Shown piece by piece: positions 52,591-62,029 of a stretch of DNA of 64,000 bases (position 1 is the first letter of the stretch; every line of letters starts with the position of its first letter). This DNA comes from Bacteroidota bacterium (GTDB taxonomy: Bacteria > Bacteroidota > Ignavibacteria > Kapaibacteriales > UBA2268). Where the stretch lies: the NCBI GenBank assembly GCA_004322215.1, contig SCSM01000006.1, forward strand, positions 19,186 to 83,185. The letters run 5' to 3'. The position numbers were made by a program, and so were the translations under genes. Under the pieces are notes generated by a model, which saw only the letters and a list, made by a program, of their open reading frames with translations, was not told where the DNA came from and ran no database searches.

Positions 52591-53487
52591 TTAAGCGTGT
52601 CTTTCCGCATGGTAAGAACTGCGTACAAGTGGACCCGACTCAACATGTTTGAATCCCATTTCCAAGCCGATTCTTTTGTATTCTGAAAACTCGTCAGGGT
52701 GGACAAACCTGTCAACAGGAGCATGTTTCGGTGTTGGCTGCAGATATTGTCCTATTGTTACAATATCAACATTATTAGCTTTCAAATCTTTTAAGACTTC
52801 AAATACTTCTTCAGTTTTTTCTCCAATACCAACCATCAAGCCAGATTTTGTTCTCATACCCATTTTTTTTGATTCATTCAGAACAAAAAGTGTGCGTTCA
52901 TAAACTGCCTTAGGTCGAATTGTTGCATAAAGTCTTGGAACAGTTTCAATGTTATGATTCAATATATCAGGTTTTGCATCAATCACTCTTTTCAGGCAAA
53001 CCATATCACCCATAAAGTCAGGAATAAGCACTTCTATACTTACTTTGGGATTAATTTTTCTGACTTCTGTTATTGTTTTAGCCCAATGTGATGAACCCTG
53101 GTCAGGCAACTCGTCTCTGTTAACCGATGTAATCACTGCATGGCGAACACCCATGCTCTTTACTGCTTCGGCTACATTAGTCGGTTCATTTAGGTCAGGT
53201 GGTAATGGTTTACCACTTGTAACAGCACAGAATCTGCAATTACGAATGCATATATCGCCGAGTATCATAAATGTAGCAGTTCCTGCCCCCCAGCACTCAC
53301 CCATATTTGGACATCTCGCCTCTTCGCAAACTGTGTGAAGAGATTTTGAACGAATCATTGATTTGAGATTAGAGTATGTCTCACCTACCGGAGCCTTGAC
53401 TTTAAGCCATTCAGGTCTTGGTTGTCTTTGTGGTATTACAGGTAAATTAGCAAAACCGTTTGCGGAATCTATATTATCTTTAAACAT
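52591..53487 (-). CDS. lipA: Lipoyl synthase
   Basis: 298 residues. Radical-SAM enzyme that inserts two sulfurs into octanoyl chains. Auxiliary cluster ligands are in TVCEEARCPNMGECWG (C-x4-C-x5-C); the SAM cluster C-x3-C-x2-C is in GDICIRNCRFCAVTSG. Other signatures: AVITSVNRDELPDQGSSHWA, LNHNIETVPRLYATIRPKA, SGLMVGIGEKTEEV and TIGQYLQPTPKHAPVDRFV, ending VESGPLVRSSYHAER. All key residues are present. Confidence 0.97.
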   Translation of the reverse strand: MFKDNIDSANGFANLPVIPQRQPRPEWLKVKAPVGETYSNLKSMIRSKSLHTVCEEARCPNMGECWGAGTATFMILGDICIRNCRFCAVTSGKPLPPDLNEPTNVAEAVKSMGVRHAVITSVNRDELPDQGSSHWAKTITEVRKINPKVSIEVLIPDFMGDMVCLKRVIDAKPDILNHNIETVPRLYATIRPKAVYERTLFVLNESKKMGMRTKSGLMVGIGEKTEEVFEVLKDLKANNVDIVTIGQYLQPTPKHAPVDRFVHPDEFSEYKRIGLEMGFKHVESGPLVRSSYHAERHA

Positions 53488-53530
53488 TTTGAATTATCAA
53501 TATTCAATAAACAATTTTCTATTTTGTTTT

Positions 53531-54391
53531 TTAGCCCAAATAAGCTCTCAGAGCTTTTGAGCGGGAAGCATGTCTCAATCTTCGTATTGCTTTCTCCTTT
53601 ATTTGTCTCACTCTTTCACGCGTCAAATTGAATTTTTCACCGATTTCTTCGAGTGTCAAACAGTGCCCATCCAATCCAAAGTATAATTTAATAACTTCTG
53701 CTTCTCTTGTTGAAAGGGTAGTTAATACTTGCTGAACTTCTACCCTTAATGATTCCCTGATTAATTCAGAATCCGGGGGCGGTTGCTGTTCGTTTGGTAA
53801 AATATCGAGCAAACGGTTATCTTCACCTTGTACGAATGGTGCATCAACTGATAAATGCCTTCCTGAAATCTTAATTGTTTCAGCGATTTCGGGTACGCTC
53901 ATTTCCAATTGCTCTGCAAGCTCAGCAGCAGTGGGTTCTCGCTCATATTTCTGCTCTAACTCGCTGAATTTTTTCCCGATTTTATTTAAGGCACCTACCC
54001 TGTTCAATGGCAATCTTACTATTCTTGATTGTTCGGCGAGTGCCTGCAAAATTGATTGTCTTATCCACCAAACCGCATAAGAAATAAATTTGAAACCGCG
54101 TGTTTCGTCGAATCGCTTTGCTGCTTTAATCAATCCGAGATTTCCTTCATTTATCAGGTCACCGAGTGACAATCCCTGGTTCTGATATTGCTTTGCCACG
54201 GAAACAACAAATCGAAGGTTGGCTTTCACAAGCCGCTCTAATGCTCTTGTTCCGGGATTCCCACCTTTCTTTATTGTTTGAGCCAAAGTAATTTCATCAT
54301 CAGGATTAAGAAGTTCAACTCTTCCGATTTCCTGTAAATATTTATCCAGTGATTGCGATTCACGATTGGTATATTGTTTAGTAATTCTCAT
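53531..54391 (-). CDS. rpoD: Primary RNA polymerase sigma factor (Bacteroidota type)
   Basis: 286 residues: a short sigma-70 group 1 protein without region 1.1, as is normal in Bacteroidota and relatives. Region 1.2 [20 protein letters not shown]; region 2 [40 protein letters not shown]; region 3 [20 protein letters not shown]; region 4 [20 protein letters not shown] with the helix-turn-helix. It directs most housekeeping transcription and recognises the TTTG/TAnnTTTG promoter type. Single gene. Confidence 0.95.
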   Translation of the reverse strand: MRITKQYTNRESQSLDKYLQEIGRVELLNPDDEITLAQTIKKGGNPGTRALERLVKANLRFVVSVAKQYQNQGLSLGDLINEGNLGLIKAAKRFDETRGFKFISYAVWWIRQSILQALAEQSRIVRLPLNRVGALNKIGKKFSELEQKYEREPTAAELAEQLEMSVPEIAETIKISGRHLSVDAPFVQGEDNRLLDILPNEQQPPPDSELIRESLRVEVQQVLTTLSTREAEVIKLYFGLDGHCLTLEEIGEKFNLTRERVRQIKEKAIRRLRHASRSKALRAYLG

Positions 54392-54539
54392 GCAGCACCA
54401 TGGTTGATTTAAATTTCATTAACTATCCTATTACAAATAGACTTTTGACGATTTCAGTTTTTTGATATTGTATTAATATTAAATTATTTTTCCACATTTT
54501 ATACATTTTTTAATACCTATTAATTATTTAAATGAATAA

Positions 54540-56189
54540 TTAATGAACATTATTTTTTGTTTCACTCAAAGCCAGTATTTTGTTATATGAATTCCTATTT
54601 ATTAACGGAATAGCAACTTTTAAATCTTCATCATCCTTAAGCCCGTATTTAATAAATTCATTTTGAGTGTAAATCCTTCTATTTAGTTCTTTATCCAATA
54701 TTTTAGTTATTTCTTCCGAATGACTTTTTACAGGATTGTATTCTTCTTTTTCCATTAATATTTTGACTTCTTCAATTTTTTTCAAAACTTTTTTACCTAC
54801 TTTTTCCTTTTTAGCAGTACTATCCAAATCAATAATTTGTTTTATAAAAGGGAATTCAATATCTCCGCATTCATTTTTCAAGTAGGAATAGAATGTCTCT
54901 AAAACTTTATTATCAACTATAAGATTTTTTGAATTTAAATCTTTTTTTGCTGAATAAAAATTAGCAAACTTGAAAAATAAATCCTTTTTTCTCAGATACC
55001 CCACAAAATCAGATATTCTGGTTTCTTTAACAATAGTATCGGGTTCAATTCCATTAGATTCAACCAGATGTCTTCCGTTTTTAGTATGAAATACCGAATC
55101 TGTATGTTCGATATTTGATTTATATTTATTGTGGAATTCAAATCTTTGGATACATCTTCCCGAAGGAGTATAGTATCGTGATGTAGTAATTTTTATCGAT
55201 GTATTATAAGGTAAATCAATTACAGTTTGAACCAATCCTTTACCGAAAGATCTCTCGCCGATTATAATAGCCCTGTCTAAGTCCTGGAGAGCACCGGCAA
55301 CTATTTCACTTGCACTTGCACTCATTGAATTAATTAACAAAGCTATTGGTAAAGATGTGTCGAGTGGATTTGTGTCGGAATAATAAATTCTTTCATCTCT
55401 TTTATTCCTGCCTTTAATTGAAACAATTTTGCTTCCCATTGGTACAAATAATTCTGTTATTGAAACCGCTGATTCAAGTAATCCACCCGGATTGTCTCTT
55501 AGGTCAAACACTAATCCTTTAAGTTTATTTTTCTTTTTTAAATCCTGAAATGCTTTAACCACTTCATCTTTGGAATTTCTTGTAAATCTTTCAAGTTTAA
55601 TATAACCTATTGAATCATTAACCATACCAAAATAAGGGACGTTTTTAATTTTAATTTCTTCCCTTTTCAGTGCTACTTTAATAGTATCTCTTGTCCCCTC
55701 CCTAAAAAGCCACATGTCAAGTTTGCTGCCAATTTTCCCTTTAGTATATTTTCTCAGTTCATCGGATTCCGAATGTAAAACTTCAACCGAATCTACTTTA
55801 AAAATTCTGTCGCCGATTCTGACACCTTGTTTGCTGGCAGAATAACCATCCTGAACCTCGACAATTGTCAACATACTATCACGGGTTCCTACTGTAATCC
55901 CTACACCGACATAAGCCCCGTCCGTCATAATATCAATGCTTTCACCATCCTTTTCATCAATGAAAACAGTGTATGGGTCAAGATTTTTCAACATTCCCTC
56001 GATGCCATCATCCATCAGGTCTTGCGGGTCAATATCATCAACATAATTAGCCGATATTTCCTTAAAAACAGCACCGAAAATTTCAAAGGATTTATTAACT
56101 TTAAAATAAAATTCATCATTGGATGCTGTTAAAAGAAGTGCAATGACACAAAATGTTAAAGTATATGGAATTAAATATTTTTTTTTCAT
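54540..56189 (-). CDS. C-terminal processing peptidase (S41 family)
   Basis: 549 residues. Signal peptide at 1-22 (LTFCVIALLLTASNDEFYF). A PDZ domain near residues 85-165 (VGVGITVGTRDSMLTIVEVQ, GYSASKQGVRIGDRIFKVDS). Catalytic S41 domain with Ser in MSASASEIVAGALQDLDRAI and Lys in GERSFGKGLVQTVIDL, and the segment GLVFDLRDNPGGLLESAVSI. The C-terminal 170 residues form a helical extension. Works in the periplasm on tails of secreted proteins. The family is common in FCB genomes. Confidence 0.93.
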   Translation of the reverse strand: MKKKYLIPYTLTFCVIALLLTASNDEFYFKVNKSFEIFGAVFKEISANYVDDIDPQDLMDDGIEGMLKNLDPYTVFIDEKDGESIDIMTDGAYVGVGITVGTRDSMLTIVEVQDGYSASKQGVRIGDRIFKVDSVEVLHSESDELRKYTKGKIGSKLDMWLFREGTRDTIKVALKREEIKIKNVPYFGMVNDSIGYIKLERFTRNSKDEVVKAFQDLKKKNKLKGLVFDLRDNPGGLLESAVSITELFVPMGSKIVSIKGRNKRDERIYYSDTNPLDTSLPIALLINSMSASASEIVAGALQDLDRAIIIGERSFGKGLVQTVIDLPYNTSIKITTSRYYTPSGRCIQRFEFHNKYKSNIEHTDSVFHTKNGRHLVESNGIEPDTIVKETRISDFVGYLRKKDLFFKFANFYSAKKDLNSKNLIVDNKVLETFYSYLKNECGDIEFPFIKQIIDLDSTAKKEKVGKKVLKKIEEVKILMEKEEYNPVKSHSEEITKILDKELNRRIYTQNEFIKYGLKDDEDLKVAIPLINRNSYNKILALSETKNNVH

Positions 56190-56260
56190 TTTTTATATTG
56201 ATTCAAATTATAATTTATTCATAAATCAAATTCATATTAAATCACGTTTTATCTTTATGC

Positions 56261-57037
56261 TTATTTTGAAATTCCATCTTTCAGCATCTCAACAATTTTA
56301 TTAAACCCTTTTTTCTGAGCTATCGAAAATGCTGTTCTTCCTTTTTTATCTTTAATTGTTTTATCTGCACCGCCCTCGAGAAGTAATTGAACCGATTCTG
56401 CAAGACCATTCTCCGCAGCAATTATTAATGCAGTTTCTCCATCATTATTTCTTATATCAAGAATAGCTTTATTGTCGCGAATAATTCTTGTATCGGATTC
56501 GACGTTATTTTTTAAAGCGAGCATTAGAGCGGTATTTCCATCATTATTTTGAGCATTTACATAAGCCCCCATTTTAATTAATGTCATTAGCGCATCAACA
56601 TAACTCGATTGTGCGGCATACATATATGGCGTCATTCCGTCTTTATCAGCATCGTTAATATCTACTCCTCTATTTATAACAAGAGTAAATAATTCACTAC
56701 CTACCTTATTACATACCCACATTAATAATGAAGTACCATTAGCATCTTTAACATTACATTTTATATCAGTATCAAGCATTAATTCTGCTATTCTTCTTCT
56801 ATTTAATTCCACAGCAAAGATTATTGCCGGTTTACCATCATCATTGACAACATTCAAATCTATTTTCTGTTTTATTAATTCCTTGACTGTTTCAATATCA
56901 TTATCTTCAATTGCATCAAATAATTTCTTATCTGCATCGCTGCATGCCGGAATCAAAAATAATGTAAGAAATAAAAAAGATATTGAAAGTAACCTGGTTA
57001 TTAATCTGCCATTGGAATTTCTTAATTCGTAATTCAT
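56261..57037 (-). CDS. Ankyrin-repeat lipoprotein
   Basis: 258 residues. Signal peptide with lipobox (FLTLFLIPACSDADKK, Cys at about residue 32), so it is exported and probably lipidated. The rest is five to six ankyrin repeats, for example LFDAIEDNDIETVKELIKQK, DINDADKDGMTPYMYAAQSS, YVNAQNNDGNTALMLALKNN and IRNNDGETALIIAAENGLAE. It mediates protein binding; partner unknown. Its start overlaps the glyS stop by 4 bases (ATGA), so an exported ankyrin protein is translationally coupled to a tRNA synthetase, which is unusual. Confidence 0.85.
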   Translation of the reverse strand: MNYELRNSNGRLITRLLSISFLFLTLFLIPACSDADKKLFDAIEDNDIETVKELIKQKIDLNVVNDDGKPAIIFAVELNRRRIAELMLDTDIKCNVKDANGTSLLMWVCNKVGSELFTLVINRGVDINDADKDGMTPYMYAAQSSYVDALMTLIKMGAYVNAQNNDGNTALMLALKNNVESDTRIIRDNKAILDIRNNDGETALIIAAENGLAESVQLLLEGGADKTIKDKKGRTAFSIAQKKGFNKIVEMLKDGISK

Positions 57038-58455
57038 TGTCCAATTCTCTCGTTAATATAACTTTCTAACTGCGATATGTTAACTCTATCCTGAAGCATT
57101 GTATCTCTTTCTCTGATTGTAACGGTATTATCTTCTAATGATTGCCCGTCAACCGTTACGCAGAAAGGAGTACCAATCTCATCCTGCCTCCTGTACCTTC
57201 TACCTACGGCACCCGATGTATCATACTGTGCTTTGAATTTCTTGTGTAATTCTTTGTAAATATTTTCTGCAAGTTCGGGCATTCCATCTTTGTTGACAAG
57301 AGGGAATACAGCAACTGTTAAAGGTGCAATGCGTTTATGCAATTTCAGTACAGTCCTTTTTTCCATTGCACCACTTTCTGTCGGAGCATCTTCTTCGTTA
57401 TAAGCATCGCAAAGAAATGCCATCAGGGAACGAGTTACACCACCTGATGTTTCAATGACATAAGGAATATACCTTTCATTATTAACGGTGTCAACATATT
57501 CCATTTTCTTACCGGAAAATTCCTGGTGATTTCTCAGGTCAAAATCCGTCCTTGAGTGAATACCTTCTATTTCTCCCCAACCAAACGGAAATAAATATTC
57601 AATATCAACAGCCATGTTCGCATAATGTGCTAATTTTTCGTGAACCTTAAATTTCATTTTTTCAGGATTCATTCCGAGACCCAGATACCAGTTCCATCTC
57701 TGTTCTTTCCAGTATTCATACCAATCTTTTTCATTTCCCGGTTTTACGAAATACTGCATTTCCATCTGCTCAAATTCCCTGGTTCTGAAAAGGAAATTCT
57801 TGGTGTTAATCTCATTCCTGAATGCTTTTCCGATTTGGGCAATTCCAAATGGGATTTTCTGTCTTGAAGTAGTCAGTACATTGTTAAAGTTCACGAATAT
57901 CCCCTGTGCTGATTCAGGTCTTAGATAAACAACACTACCATTATCTTCAACCGGACCGACAAAAGTTTTAAACATTAGATTGAAATTCCTGACTTCAGTC
58001 CAGTCCTTTGTACCTGAAACAGGGTCTGGGATTTCATATTCTATAATCAGGTTAAAATAATCAGTCAGCTCAACAACATCATTCAATTTATTTTCGAGCT
58101 CGTCAGCTTGAATTGTTTTATTCTTTTTTCTTAATCTTTCGATATGTTCTTCAATTAAATTATCTGCTCTGTATCTTGCTTTACTTGTTTTATTGTCAAT
58201 CATCGGGTCGCTGAACTGGCTTACGTGCCCGCTTGCTTCCCAGGTTCGCGGGTGCATTAGGATTGATGCATCAACACCTTCTATGTCGTCCCGATAGGTC
58301 ATTGCCCGCCACCATTCTTCTTTCAGGTTCCTCAGCATTTCCACACCAAGTGGACCAAAGTCCCAGCAACCATTTAATCCCCCATAAATCTCGGAAGATT
58401 GAAAAATAAATCCACGTCTCTTAGCAAGTGATATTATTGTTTCAAGCTTATACAT
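57034..58455 (-). CDS. glyS: Glycyl-tRNA synthetase, class II single-chain type
   Basis: 473 residues from ATG 58455 (MYKLETIISLAKRRG); the ATG at 58470 adds five residues. Eukaryote/archaeal-like dimeric GlyRS, as used in Bacteroidota, Actinobacteria and mycoplasmas. Signatures: RRGFIFQSSEIYGGLNGCWD with GPLGVEM, EHIERLRKKNKT insertion, YLRPESAQGIFVNFNNVL, IAQIGKAFRNEINTKNFLFR, TREFEQMEMQYFVKPGNEKD, PYVIETSGGVTRSLMAFLCD, and the anticodon-binding domain from LTVAVFPLVNKDG with GRRYRRQDEIGTPFCVTVDG. Confidence 0.97.
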   Translation of the reverse strand: MYKLETIISLAKRRGFIFQSSEIYGGLNGCWDFGPLGVEMLRNLKEEWWRAMTYRDDIEGVDASILMHPRTWEASGHVSQFSDPMIDNKTSKARYRADNLIEEHIERLRKKNKTIQADELENKLNDVVELTDYFNLIIEYEIPDPVSGTKDWTEVRNFNLMFKTFVGPVEDNGSVVYLRPESAQGIFVNFNNVLTTSRQKIPFGIAQIGKAFRNEINTKNFLFRTREFEQMEMQYFVKPGNEKDWYEYWKEQRWNWYLGLGMNPEKMKFKVHEKLAHYANMAVDIEYLFPFGWGEIEGIHSRTDFDLRNHQEFSGKKMEYVDTVNNERYIPYVIETSGGVTRSLMAFLCDAYNEEDAPTESGAMEKRTVLKLHKRIAPLTVAVFPLVNKDGMPELAENIYKELHKKFKAQYDTSGAVGRRYRRQDEIGTPFCVTVDGQSLEDNTVTIRERDTMLQDRVNISQLESYINERIGQ

Positions 58456-58645
58456 TTTTCTCCAAGTCAATCCCGCAAAGGTAGGGATTTGATTTATAAA
58501 TTATTAGTTAATATAAATTTACGAACTGCAAAATTAAGAAATTTCGTACTTATCTGATATTTAATTCTAATCCTTTTTTCTCTACTCATCCAAATTTACT
58601 ATTTTAGTAAGTTTTGATTAATTGTTTTAACGTTTTAGCTCTGAA

Positions 58646-61564
58646 ATGCCGAAAACTAATGATAATGAAATATTGAACGATGTACTTCTGGATGACAACG
58701 GGAACGGACTCTCGAAGATCCTGATTCGCGGTGCGTCCGAGCATAATCTCAAGCATGTCAATGTTGATATTCCGAGGGACAAGTTTGTAGTCATTACAGG
58801 TGTTTCCGGTTCGGGCAAATCCAGTCTTGCATTCGATACTCTTTATGCAGAAGGACAGAGACGGTATGTCGAATGTCTATCCGCTTATGCACGCCAGTAT
58901 CTCGGTGTAATGAAGAAACCGGATGTGGATTCAATCGAGGGATTATCTCCATCAATTTCGATTGACCAGAAATCAATCAGCCATAATCCACGTTCGACTG
59001 TTGGGACAGTTACCGAAATTTATGATTACCTGCGTCTGCTCTATGCTAAAATCGGAAAGCAATATTGTGTTGACTGCCATATTCCTGTCGAACAAAAGCA
59101 TCTCGACCAAATTGTCGAAGAAGCATTCAGGGACTATTCCGGAAAAAAGATTATGGTGCTTGCTCCGCTGATTCGCTCCCGAAAAGGACATTACCGCGAA
59201 CTGTTCGAGCAATTGCTCAAACAGGGTTTCACTAAAGCAAGGATTGACGGTGAAGTGAAAGAACTTTACGACGGTATGCAGGTTGACCGATACAAGATAC
59301 ACGATATAGAACTTGTCGTTGACAGGTGTTCCGTAACACCCGGACAGGAACACCGAATTAGTGAGTCATTCCAGCTTGCATTGCAAAGAGGAAATGATGC
59401 AATGCTAATACTATCAGAAAAGAATGGGAACAAGTGGGATGAAAAGCTGTACAGCACTACTTATTCCTGCCCATCCTGCGGCAGAGCTTACGAACCGCTT
59501 GCTCCTAATATGTTCTCTTTCAATTCGCCTTATGGTGCCTGTTCTCACTGTGACGGTATAGGTGAACTGAGCGATTTCGATATAAATCTTATGATTCCCG
59601 ACAGGAACATTTCGATTGCTGATGGTGGAATCAATGCAATCGGCAAACAGCGTGAAATGTGGCTCTGGAGCCAGGTCGAAGCTGCAGCCGAACAATTCGG
59701 AATTGACCTTAGCGCACCTATCAAAAAGCTGTCGGAACAGGATTTGAATGTGCTTCTTTACGGTAATGAGGAAAGCACAATCAATATTTCGTATAAATTT
59801 TCGGGTGGAAATAAAGTAACTTACAAACACAAGTTTATCGGCATAATTCCATCGCTGAAACATCAGTTCGACAATACAACATCTGGTGCAATCAGGAGAA
59901 ATCTCGAAGTATATATGTCAACCGTGAAATGTCCCGAATGTAAAGGCGGACGGCTGAAGTCAGAGAATCTCGCAGTGCTTATTAATGAACATTCGATTAA
60001 CGATATTGTTAAATACGATATAAATTCTTCGTTGAATTATTTCAAAGAACTCCCTGAAAAATTATCACATCGTGATATTACAATTGCCAATCTTGTCATA
60101 AAAGAAATTCAGAGCCGACTGAGTTTTCTTAAAGAAGTTGGTTTATCATACCTGTCAATTGACCGCTCCGTTCGAACACTTTCGGGTGGCGAATCACAGC
60201 GAATTCGTCTTGCATCACAAATCGGTTCAGAACTTGTTGGGATTCTTTATGTGCTGGATGAGCCAAGCATCGGATTGCACCAACACGACAACAACAAGCT
60301 GATTGATTCGCTGAAACGGCTCAGAGACCTTGGCAATTCAGTCATTGTTGTCGAACATGACAAGCAGATGATTGAAAGCTCCGACTTCGTGGTAGATATG
60401 GGACCGGGAGCTGGGGTTCACGGAGGAGAACTTGTGCTTGCATCCGAGCCATCCGGATTTTGCGATTTCCCTGCAGAGCTCATTGAAAAATCAATGACTG
60501 CGAGCTACCTATGCGGAAAGCGAACAATCGAGCTACCAGAACAAAGAAGAAAAGGCAACGGCAAAAGATTAATTCTGAGAGGTGCGAGAGGTAATAATCT
60601 TAAGAAGGTTAACCTGGAAATTCCACTTGGAACGATTGTCTGCATAACGGGAATGAGCGGGAGCGGGAAATCAACATTGATTAACGACACTCTCTACCCT
60701 ATTCTTGCAAGACATTTTTATAATTCGTCACTTAATCCTCTCGCTTATGATTCAATCTTTGGGCTGGAGCATTTGGACAAAGTCATCGAGATTGACCAGT
60801 CGCCGATTGGCAGGACACCCCGTTCAAACCCTGTTACATATACTGGTATCTTTACATTGATTCGCGACTTTTATACTATGCTCACCGAATCGAAAATTCG
60901 CGGCTACAAAGCAGGAAGATTTTCATTTAACGTAAAGGGAGGAAGGTGCGAAGAATGTGAAGGCGGTGGAATCAAGAAAATCGAGATGAACTTTCTCCCC
61001 GATGTTTACGTTACCTGCGACACTTGCAACGGTAGACGTTACAACAGCGAAACTCTCGAAGTTAAATACAAGGGCAAATCAGTTGCCGATGTTTTGGAAA
61101 TGACAGTAGAGGAAGCACTTGAATTTTTCAGCGAGATTCCTAAAATCAAGAACAAGTTACAGACCCTCGTCGATGTCGGCTTGACTTATATCACGCTCGG
61201 ACAGCAGGCACCCACACTTTCGGGAGGTGAAGCACAACGTGTAAAGCTTGCGGCTGAGCTATCGAAAACAAGCACAGGAAAAACGCTTTACCTTTTGGAT
61301 GAGCCCACAACAGGTCTGCATTTCGAGGATGTGAGGATTCTCCTCCGATTGCTGACTAAACTTGCTGACAAAGGAAATACTATCGTCATTATCGAGCATA
61401 ATCTCGATGTAATCAAATATGCCGACTGGCTTATTGACCTCGGTCCCGAAGGAGGCGATGCGGGTGGAGAAATCATTGCCGTTGGTTCGCCTGAAGAGAT
61501 AGTCAATGTGCCGATTTCCTATACAGGAAAATACCTAAAGAAAGAATTAAAAATTCACAATTAA
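58646..61564 (+). CDS. uvrA: Excinuclease ABC subunit A
   Basis: 972 residues. DNA-damage sensor of nucleotide excision repair. First ABC domain: Walker A TGVSGSGKSSLAFDT (residues 51-65), zinc finger CVDCHIPVEQK..., and CPSCGRAYEPLAPNMFSFNS with GACSHCDGIGE; signature TLSGGESQRIRLASQIGSEL; Walker B LYVLDEPSIGLHQHD. Second ABC domain: TGMSGSGKSTLINDTLYP, zinc finger GGRCEECEGGGIKKIEMNFL and CDTCNGRRYN, signature LSGGEAQRVKLAAELS, Walker B LYLLDEPTTGLHFEDVR. The codon use is noticeably richer in G and C than neighbours, as expected of an older or highly conserved gene. Divergent from glyS across about 175 bases. Confidence 0.98.
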   Translation: MPKTNDNEILNDVLLDDNGNGLSKILIRGASEHNLKHVNVDIPRDKFVVITGVSGSGKSSLAFDTLYAEGQRRYVECLSAYARQYLGVMKKPDVDSIEGLSPSISIDQKSISHNPRSTVGTVTEIYDYLRLLYAKIGKQYCVDCHIPVEQKHLDQIVEEAFRDYSGKKIMVLAPLIRSRKGHYRELFEQLLKQGFTKARIDGEVKELYDGMQVDRYKIHDIELVVDRCSVTPGQEHRISESFQLALQRGNDAMLILSEKNGNKWDEKLYSTTYSCPSCGRAYEPLAPNMFSFNSPYGACSHCDGIGELSDFDINLMIPDRNISIADGGINAIGKQREMWLWSQVEAAAEQFGIDLSAPIKKLSEQDLNVLLYGNEESTINISYKFSGGNKVTYKHKFIGIIPSLKHQFDNTTSGAIRRNLEVYMSTVKCPECKGGRLKSENLAVLINEHSINDIVKYDINSSLNYFKELPEKLSHRDITIANLVIKEIQSRLSFLKEVGLSYLSIDRSVRTLSGGESQRIRLASQIGSELVGILYVLDEPSIGLHQHDNNKLIDSLKRLRDLGNSVIVVEHDKQMIESSDFVVDMGPGAGVHGGELVLASEPSGFCDFPAELIEKSMTASYLCGKRTIELPEQRRKGNGKRLILRGARGNNLKKVNLEIPLGTIVCITGMSGSGKSTLINDTLYPILARHFYNSSLNPLAYDSIFGLEHLDKVIEIDQSPIGRTPRSNPVTYTGIFTLIRDFYTMLTESKIRGYKAGRFSFNVKGGRCEECEGGGIKKIEMNFLPDVYVTCDTCNGRRYNSETLEVKYKGKSVADVLEMTVEEALEFFSEIPKIKNKLQTLVDVGLTYITLGQQAPTLSGGEAQRVKLAAELSKTSTGKTLYLLDEPTTGLHFEDVRILLRLLTKLADKGNTIVIIEHNLDVIKYADWLIDLGPEGGDAGGEIIAVGSPEEIVNVPISYTGKYLKKELKIHN

Positions 61565-61582
61565 CAATTCACAAATTTTCTT

Positions 61583-61608
61583 GTCATTCTGAGCGTAGCG
61601 AAGAATCC
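61583..61608 (+). repeat. Dispersed intergenic repeat (GTCATTCTGAGCGTAGCGAA type)
   Basis: GTCATTCTGAGCGTAGCGAA followed by GAATCC. This is a very widespread short intergenic repeat pattern in bacterial genomes, recalled from experience and not checked. A degenerate relative (TTGTCATGCTGAAGG) lies at 21253-21267. Confidence 0.65.
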
Positions 61609-61834
61609 ATAGCGTATTACCTCTGTTATCGCGTAGCGATTATATGTTAGTAGAACTCGAATCCCCGCAACCACGATTATCCCGTATGGATTATATAACA
61701 ATTCTTCTCAAATCACAAATCGTTAATCTTTATTCTTAAATCCTAATCTTCCTTCCTTGAGGAAAGGCAGGTTGTAGTGTAACGGAAATCCCGATTCATC
61801 TGGAGTAGGTGTAGAAAACAATCGCAATTTTTCT

Positions 61835-61842
61835 TATATTTG
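61835..61842 (+). promoter_or_regulatory. -7 element (TATATTTG) before the defence-like ORFs
   Basis: TATATTTG fits the Bacteroidota -7 consensus and lies 39 bases before ATG 61881. No clear TTTG is seen about 19 bases upstream. Confidence 0.35.
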
Positions 61843-61880
61843 CTTTCGCTTAACCTTATTATTAATTCTGAAAGTGTAAT

Positions 61881-62027
61881 ATGTCTGCTCCGCAGAAAAT
61901 TAATTCATCAAATGTCAAAACATTGACTAATCTAATCGAATCCACAGACCGCCAAATAGACAAACTCGTCTATGAACTCTACGGCTTAACAGAGGAGGAG
62001 ATTAAGGTGGTGGAAGGAGGTAATTAG
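61881..62027 (+). CDS. 48-codon ORF resembling the C-terminus of type IIG restriction enzymes
   Basis: ATG 61881 to TAG 62027, 48 residues. The segment IESTDRQIDKLVYELYGLTE followed by EEIKVVEGG is a recognisable C-terminal tail of Eco57I/type IIG restriction-modification proteins (…tD..ID.LVYELYGLT.EEI.iVE). The first 14 residues (MSAPQKINSSNVKT) do not belong to that family. It is either the last piece of a lost restriction gene that now has its own start, or a small protein sharing this helical tail. The end of the ORF carries AAGGAGG, which serves as the ribosome-binding site for the next gene. Confidence 0.6.
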   Translation: MSAPQKINSSNVKTLTNLIESTDRQIDKLVYELYGLTEEEIKVVEGGN

Positions 62028-62029
62028 TT

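Larger units (their letters stand above)
61565..61880. other. Repeat-rich interval after uvrA
   Basis: No gene seen. It contains ATTCACAATTAACAATTCACAA-type low-complexity sequence directly after uvrA, then the dispersed repeat at 61583-61608, a small palindrome ATCGC-GTA-GCGAT at 61628-61640 followed by TATATGTTAGTAGAA, and finally a -7-like TATATTTG at 61835-61842. The last part leads into the 48-codon ORF at 61881. Confidence 0.6.
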
